From NCBI GenBank assembly GCA_003552795.1, contig PUOM01000206.1, forward strand, positions 1-35,371: a DNA stretch of 35,371 nt, in the 5' to 3' direction. The notes beneath the pieces are model-generated. The model was not told the origin of the DNA and did not search any database. It worked only from the letters and a program-made list of their open reading frames with translations. This DNA comes from Halomonas sp. Lineage in GTDB: Bacteria; Pseudomonadota; Gammaproteobacteria; Pseudomonadales; Halomonadaceae. Every line of letters starts with the position of its first letter. Position 1 is the first letter of the stretch. Position numbers and translations under genes: made by a program. Positions 30,308-35,371 of the stretch are shown piece after piece.

Positions 30308-32074
30308 TCAGACGGGCAGTCGGGGGAGCCCGTAGCGAGCGGGGCTGACCACGTGATCGAGGCGGCCGATCTGGTCGATTTCGCCCGCCTCGAGCTCGGT
30401 GTCGAGGAAGGCATCGGCGAAGGCCAGGTTCTTGACCACCTTCACGCGACGCGGCACGCCCTTGCCGCCAAGGCTCATGACCCAGGCCAGAAACCCGCCG
30501 GTATACATCACCAGAGAGCCCACCGGCCAGGGTCCCCGGCGACGAATCACTTCTATCAGCAGCTCCCGGTCATAGGCCTCCGGCCGGGCATTCAGCTCGC
30601 GGTAGGCCTCCAGGGGCGTCAGGGCATCCCGGCCGTTGCGCTCGTGGGTCATGACGTTGAGCGCCTTGAGCACCGCCGCCAGCCTGACCGGCGGCGACAG
30701 CCGACGTCCCGGGCTTCCCTGGGGGTAGCCGCTACCATCCAGGCGCTCGCTGATGCCGGCGATCACGTCTCGGCAGACGGGTCCCGCTGACCAGCCCAGC
30801 GCCTCCAGCCTGGCCAGCAGCACCTGCGAATGCACGCGCAGCCGTTCGGCCTGGGAGGGCGCGAGGTGGCCGCTCAGCGTGGGTAGCGCATCGCCGATCA
30901 GCAGCGGCTTGCCGAGGGTGTGCAGCAGGGCACCCGCCACGGCACCGCGCAGCTCGGGGGCCTCGGGATCCCTGGCCACCAGGACATGCGCCAGTTCGCC
31001 GGCCACCTGCACGGCCTGGCGCACCCAGCCCTCCTCCTGATAGAGCTGGCCCAGGCCGAACAGCAGGCTGTCCGGGTCGCGGTGGGCCAGGTAGATCAGC
31101 GTATCCACGCTGTCATAGAGCAGCTCGTCTGGAAACCGCCGGTGGTGCTGCATGATCATGGCGATGCGCTGCAGCTGCTGCACCACCTCGCGAACGCCCA
31201 GCAGCCGGGAAGAGTATCGCCGCTGGCCGGGCCGCACGCCATCCGTCATGCCAGCCTCACGGCCACCCTCGCGGGGCTCCAGGCGCGGCACGAAGATCTC
31301 CGAGCGCCCCGCCGCTGCGGCAGCCCCCCCTCCGGCACGATGCAGCAGCTCGCGCTGGGTCGCCAGCCTGAGCGTCAGCCACTTGTCGCGCTCATCATCC
31401 GACAGCCCCTCGAGCGGCAGCCAGGCAACGGCACGGTCCTGGTTGCCGAAGGGCCGCAGTCGGGCCACCCGGGTGCGCAGCTGGAAGCACTCGCCATTGG
31501 GGAAACGCAGCGTCACCGCGGGCAACGCCTGCCCCGCGCCGAGGGCCAGGCTGTCGTCGAGATGGAGCAGGACGGCCACCTCGCCGGCCGCGACGTTCAG
31601 GACCTGGCCGGGAATGCTGAACTCGCCGGGATAGACATCCAGGCTGACGGCAATCTTCATGCCGTACAGGCAGGGAAGCGGCGAGAGATAGGTCCCCTCC
31701 TGACGCCCCGCCGCCAGCATGTCGGGCAACCGGCAGTCCAGCTGAAGCTCGCCGGAGGGCAGCGCCATCGCCGTGACCGCCACCCCAGCGAACGTCAGTC
31801 GCTCCTGGCGTCCCTGACGCACCAGCGGGGCCTGACTTTCCAGATCCAGCTCCATGACGCCGCCGGCAAGATGCGGCAGTAGGTCCTCTGCATAGGCCGC
31901 GGGCACGCTCAATACCAGGGTGCCCTGTGCCGGATCCTGACGCACCAGCTGCACCAGCCTGGGTGCCTGCATCTCTCCGGCGAGGAGAGACAGCTGCGTG
32001 CGGCGATCGTGGAGCGAGTCAAGGAGCCAACCGGCGGGATGGCGAGTGGTATCGAGGTAGTGGGGGCGAAGCAT
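30308..32074 (-). CDS. PilZ/YcgR-like N-terminus plus degenerate HD-GYP domain protein
   Basis: C-terminal half has HD-GYP hallmarks (AGALLHTLGKPLL...RVHSQVLLARLEALGW...ISERLDGSGYPQGSPGRRLSPPVRLAAVLKALNVM) but with substituted metal ligands. The N-terminal beta-rich assignment is tentative. Confidence 0.7.
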   Translation of the reverse strand: MLRPHYLDTTRHPAGWLLDSLHDRRTQLSLLAGEMQAPRLVQLVRQDPAQGTLVLSVPAAYAEDLLPHLAGGVMELDLESQAPLVRQGRQERLTFAGVAVTAMALPSGELQLDCRLPDMLAAGRQEGTYLSPLPCLYGMKIAVSLDVYPGEFSIPGQVLNVAAGEVAVLLHLDDSLALGAGQALPAVTLRFPNGECFQLRTRVARLRPFGNQDRAVAWLPLEGLSDDERDKWLTLRLATQRELLHRAGGGAAAAAGRSEIFVPRLEPREGGREAGMTDGVRPGQRRYSSRLLGVREVVQQLQRIAMIMQHHRRFPDELLYDSVDTLIYLAHRDPDSLLFGLGQLYQEEGWVRQAVQVAGELAHVLVARDPEAPELRGAVAGALLHTLGKPLLIGDALPTLSGHLAPSQAERLRVHSQVLLARLEALGWSAGPVCRDVIAGISERLDGSGYPQGSPGRRLSPPVRLAAVLKALNVMTHERNGRDALTPLEAYRELNARPEAYDRELLIEVIRRRGPWPVGSLVMYTGGFLAWVMSLGGKGVPRRVKVVKNLAFADAFLDTELEAGEIDQIGRLDHVVSPARYGLPRLPV

Positions 32075-32202
32075 GGCGTGGCGTTTTTCCTGACCTGTTC
32101 CTGAAGTATCACTCCCTGTGATTCTAGGCCTCCGACGCCGAGCGGAGTATGTCGTTTCTTATACCCTGCGAGTTGTTTTGAAAACATTCTGGCCAGGTTG
32201 GC

Positions 32203-33012
32203 TCACGCCAGGTGACCACTTCGACGTTTCAGTAACCTTTGCATGGCCGGGGTCGGCGCCTCGATCCTCTCGAAGCGCCGGCTGGCGGCATAGCTCAGGT
32301 TGAAGGCGTCGAAGTAGTCGTCAAGAGTCTGGGCGGCATCGCCGTCTCCCCCTTGACGCAGCAGCTCGGCGGCCACCTCGGCGGTGCAGAGGTGCGCGGC
32401 CGAGGCGGGCTTGCGCAGCCGATAGCGGGTCAGCCGCTCGGTGCGCAGCGGCAGCACCGGCAGCCGGTCGAGGTAGGGGCTCTTGCGAAAGATGCGCCGG
32501 GCCTGGCGCCAGGTGCCGTCGAGCAGCAGATAGACCGGCGTGCGTCCAGCCGCCTTCTCCCTTGCCACGGCGTCCATGCCCACCACCCGTTCGGCGTAGT
32601 CGGGCTGATCGTCGGGGAAGATCACGAAGGGGGCGTAGCCCTCGTCCGCCAGCAGCGCCAGCAGGCGCTCGTCCGGCGCGGTGCGATACCAGGTGAAGAC
32701 CTCGGTCTCGGCCAGCACGTCGCGGATCAGCCGCCCGGTATTGGTGGGCTTGTGGTGCTCCATGGGGTGGGTGAGCAGCCACACCCGGGCGTCGCTCTCG
32801 GCCGTCACCGCATAGGGGCAGAGGCAGTTCAGCTGCGGCAGGTTGCAGCCGGGGCAGCGCTCGACAAAGCTGCCCCGGGACTTGAACTCGCGGCGCGGCG
32901 GCCGCGGATGCCCCGTCCCGGGATCATGAGACAGCCCGGTGGCGGCGTCGCGGGAAGGGGCCGGAACATCCGGGTGACGATCGGCGCAGGTGTCGAGAGT
33001 CTCGTGCTGCAT
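32203..33012 (-). CDS. DTW domain protein, tRNA-uridine aminocarboxypropyltransferase-like
   Basis: RCPGCNLPQLNCLCPY; HPMEHHKPTNTGRLI; YLLLDGTWRQARRIFRKSPYLDRLPVLPL (DGTW motif). Confidence 0.88.
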   Translation of the reverse strand: MQHETLDTCADRHPDVPAPSRDAATGLSHDPGTGHPRPPRREFKSRGSFVERCPGCNLPQLNCLCPYAVTAESDARVWLLTHPMEHHKPTNTGRLIRDVLAETEVFTWYRTAPDERLLALLADEGYAPFVIFPDDQPDYAERVVGMDAVAREKAAGRTPVYLLLDGTWRQARRIFRKSPYLDRLPVLPLRTERLTRYRLRKPASAAHLCTAEVAAELLRQGGDGDAAQTLDDYFDAFNLSYAASRRFERIEAPTPAMQRLLKRRSGHLA

Positions 33013-33055
33013 GGCGGCTACCGCATTGAGAGAGGCGCCGCATTCTAGCACCTCT

Positions 33056-33793
33056 TCAGGAGGCCAGCAGGGGCTCCGGCACCCACAGCCGCCCCTCGCG
33101 CTTCCAGTGGCGCACCAGCGCCGGCACCCCCTTGCCGGCGGCCTGGCTGAGCCGGGTCACGCCCGGCGGCGCCAGCAGCTCCGCCTCGGGGTCCACCAGC
33201 ACGCAGGGGGCATCGTAGGACGCGTACTGCAGCAGCGAAGCCGCCGGCATCACCGCCAGCGAGGTGCCCACCACCAGCAGCAGGTCCGCCTCACTGACCA
33301 GCTCGCAGGCCTCGCCGAAGTGGGGCACCTCCTCGCCGAACCAGACCACGTCGGGTCTGAGCTGGCTGCCCTTGTCGCAGATATCGCCCAGCTCGATGCC
33401 CCCCCGGGGCAGCGGGTAGTGCATGCGGCGGTCTACCGTGGAGCGCGCCTTGAGGATCTCGCCGTGCAGGTGAAGCACCTGGCGGGAGCCGGCGCGCTCG
33501 TGGAGGTCATCGATATTCTGGGTAATGATGCTGACCCGGAACCCCTGCTTCTCCAGCGCCGCCAGCGCCTTGTGAGCGGCATTGGGACGCGCGCGGCGCA
33601 CCTGATCGCGGCGCTGATTGTAGAACGCCAGCACCCGGGCAGGATCCTTCCGCCAGGCACGGGGCGTGGCCACCTCCTCCACGGCGTGGTCGGCCCAGAG
33701 GCCGTCCTCGGCGCGAAAGGTCTGGATGCCGCTTTCGGCACTGATGCCCGCCCCGGTGAACACCACCAGATGCGGCGCGCGCTGCTCCGCCAT
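33056..33793 (-). CDS. SIR2-family NAD-dependent protein deacylase lacking the zinc Cys4 motif
   Basis: VVFTGAGISAESGIQTFRAEDGLW; ITQNIDDLHERAGS; LHGEI; GSQLRPDVVWFGEEVP; VVGTSLAVMPAASL. Confidence 0.92.
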   Translation of the reverse strand: MAEQRAPHLVVFTGAGISAESGIQTFRAEDGLWADHAVEEVATPRAWRKDPARVLAFYNQRRDQVRRARPNAAHKALAALEKQGFRVSIITQNIDDLHERAGSRQVLHLHGEILKARSTVDRRMHYPLPRGGIELGDICDKGSQLRPDVVWFGEEVPHFGEACELVSEADLLLVVGTSLAVMPAASLLQYASYDAPCVLVDPEAELLAPPGVTRLSQAAGKGVPALVRHWKREGRLWVPEPLLAS

Positions 33794-34028
33794 TCACCAC
33801 CTCTCCTGTCACCGATGTCGATCGCCGCCATCCCGCGCCGGCGGCTCGCTTGCCTGAGACAGGAGCCTGGCGGCCTGGGTTCTGAAATTACCATTCGCCC
33901 CCCTGGCGCGACCAGCCAAGGGGGGGCGCCGCCGCGACACCCAACTCACTGACAACCCGATGCCGGCGAGCCACCCGAAGGCAACCGATGCCGCCCCTCC
34001 CCACATGAGCAGAGGCGCATGAAATATA

Positions 34029-34049
34029 TTTTGCTGCATCGCAGCAAAA
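34029..34049. promoter_or_regulatory. Perfect palindrome, candidate operator upstream of the 36-aa ORF
   Basis: TTTTGCTGC-ATC-GCAGCAAAA (9-bp arms). Contains CTGC-N3-GCAG, resembling reported PhaR binding motifs (recalled). Confidence 0.6.
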
Positions 34050-34093
34050 AAGCGCCTATGGTGGATGATGTCCCACTCAGGAGGACTTTCACC

Positions 34094-34204
34094 ATGCAAC
34101 ACTCCACCTCGTTTCTCTTCGACACCGAAGTTCTCGCGTTCTGGCATCATCAGGCCCGGTGGCAAAGCGCCGCCTTCGAGGCCTATGCGGCCTACCTAGG
34201 CTGA
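34094..34204 (+). CDS. Small ORF (36 aa), possible microprotein or truncated phasin-like gene
   Basis: MQHSTSFLFDTEVLAFWHHQARWQSAAFEAYAAYLG*, preceded by a good Shine-Dalgarno (CAGGAGGACTTTCACCATG). No family assigned with certainty. Confidence 0.5.
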   Translation: MQHSTSFLFDTEVLAFWHHQARWQSAAFEAYAAYLG

Positions 34205-34288
34205 CGCTGCCGGCTTTTCGGCACCGGGCCCACGGATCGCGCTCAGGCCCGGCGGCGCTACAGGGTAGCAGGTGGTGAAGCCGGACAG

Positions 34289-34362
34289 GGCTCCCGCGAG
34301 GGAGCCGACGCCCAGTCGCTCCTCGGGGAGGTCGCACCCCTCGAGGAGCGCCCTTGCGTCGG
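34289..34362. other. Highly structured intergenic region (several perfect helices)
   Basis: GGCTCCC-GCGA-GGGAGCC (GNRA loop); CCGACGC(34305)/GCGTCGG(34356) enclosing GCTCCTCG(34318)/CGAGGAGC(34342). Confidence 0.5.
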
Positions 34363-34463
34363 GCGTGCCGGCGCCATCATCACGGCAGGCCGGCGACAGT
34401 TCGCGTTAGGGCCGACGGGGCCCTAGACTGGCAGCTTCCCCCGTCACGTGAAGGAAGATCCCC

Positions 34464-35371
34464 ATGCAGTCACGCTACTTCACTCTCAACCACCACCTCC
34501 CCCAGGGCACGCCGGGGCGCGAGCTGTTCGAACTGCACGAGGTCGAGCTGCCCGACCTGGCCGAGGGCGAGGTGCGGATTCGCAATACCTGGCTATCGGT
34601 GGACCCCTACATGCGCGGTCGCATGACCGGCGTGACGACCTATATCGAGCCTTTCGCCATCGGCGAGCCGCTGGAAGGCGCCGCGGTGGGCGAGGTGATC
34701 GAATCGCGGGATACGCGCCTGGCCGTGGGCGAGAAGGTCCGACACATGGCCGGCTGGCGGGACATCGCCCAGCTGCCGGGCGCCCAGGTGGAGCCGCTGC
34801 CGGATATCCCGGTCCCCGAGCAGGCCTATCTCGGCGTGCTGGGCATGCCGGGCATGACCGCCTGGACGGGTCTGAACCGGATCGCCGAGATGCAGGAGGG
34901 CGACAACGTGCTGGTCAGCGCCGCCAGCGGCGCGGTGGGGTCGCTGGCCGTTCAGCTGGCCAAGGCCCGGGGCGGCACCGTGGTGGGCATTGCCGGGGCA
35001 CCGGAGAAGCTCGCCTGGCTCGAGTCCCACGGCATCAAGGCGGTGAGCTACCGCGACCGCGATGCCGGACAGCTGACCGAGGCACTCAAGGCGGCCTGCC
35101 CGGCAGGCTTCGACGTCTACTACGAGAACGTCGGCGGCACCTGCCTGGAAGCGGCCCTCAACGTCCTGCGTACCGGCGGGCGCATCGCCGTGTGCGGGAT
35201 GATCGCGCGCTACAACGCCGAGGGGCCGGCACCGGGGCCGAGCAACCTGGCCATGGTGCTGATCCAGCGCCTGCGCATGCAGGGCTTCATCATCTTCGAC
35301 CACTGGGCCGACTACCCGCGCTTCCTGGAAGAGGTCGGCCCCAAGGTCGCCAGGGGGGAGATCGACTACGC
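34464..35371 (+). CDS. NADP-dependent oxidoreductase, MDR superfamily (3' truncated by window)
   Basis: MQSRYFTLNHHLPQGTPGRELFELHEVELPDLAEGEVRIRNTWLSVDPYMRGRM...VLVSAASGAVGSLAVQLAKARGGTVVGIAGAPEK. Confidence 0.9.
   Translation, partial: MQSRYFTLNHHLPQGTPGRELFELHEVELPDLAEGEVRIRNTWLSVDPYMRGRMTGVTTYIEPFAIGEPLEGAAVGEVIESRDTRLAVGEKVRHMAGWRDIAQLPGAQVEPLPDIPVPEQAYLGVLGMPGMTAWTGLNRIAEMQEGDNVLVSAASGAVGSLAVQLAKARGGTVVGIAGAPEKLAWLESHGIKAVSYRDRDAGQLTEALKAACPAGFDVYYENVGGTCLEAALNVLRTGGRIAVCGMIARYNAEGPAPGPSNLAMVLIQRLRMQGFIIFDHWADYPRFLEEVGPKVARGEIDY

Noticed and set aside
33809-34039. 76-aa minus-strand ORF MQQNIFHAPLLMWGGAASVAFGWLAGIGLSVSW... with one possible TM
   Set aside because: No Shine-Dalgarno, start lies inside the palindrome, Arg-rich tail; kept as unsupported pending homologues.
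34250-34310. Faint resemblance to a cobalamin riboswitch (CAGGGTAGCAGGTGGTGAAGCCGG...)
   Set aside because: The conserved B12 box and core spacing are not matched, and the downstream gene is not a B12-related function.
34205-34400. Minus-strand protein-like reading RELSPACRDDGAGTPDARALLEGCDLPEERLGVGSLAGALSGFTTCYPVAPPG...
   Set aside because: Open frame has no ATG/GTG/TTG start and no RBS; probably GC-driven.

Overview
The window is a GC-rich gammaproteobacterial chromosomal segment. Halomonadaceae-like is an inference from protein style and synteny. It is mostly core genome: secF(end) | suhB< | trmJ cysE iscR iscS iscA ndk rlmN pilF rodZ ispG hisS yfgM bamB der | lipoprotein | DUF815 ATPase< | M48 protease | small TM protein | aroE< hemF< tsaC< dprA< lysM< | def fmt rsmB dodecin trkA trkH traB | degenerate HD-GYP< | DTW/TapT< | sirtuin< | 36-aa sORF | NADP-dependent oxidoreductase (cut by the window end). 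I see no tRNA, rRNA, CRISPR, IS or prophage. The main points of interest are inside 'ordinary' genes. (1) SuhB keeps the family fold but has lost most of its metal/catalytic motifs (DPxDGT -> EPFHGY), suggesting a pseudo-phosphatase kept for its Nus-factor role. (2) The isc operon is reduced to iscR-iscS-iscA with no iscU/hscBA/fdx/iscX. IscS lacks its IscU-docking C-terminal tail and IscA has lost one of its three conserved cysteines, while an IscR type-1-like operator remains over the iscR promoter. (3) One protein carries a degenerate HD-GYP domain. (4) There are about 140-bp palindromic intergenic elements. (5) A 36-aa ORF lies behind a perfect TTTTGCTGC-N3-GCAGCAAAA palindrome, followed by a strongly structured intergenic region. 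All family calls are from reading the translations; no database search was run.
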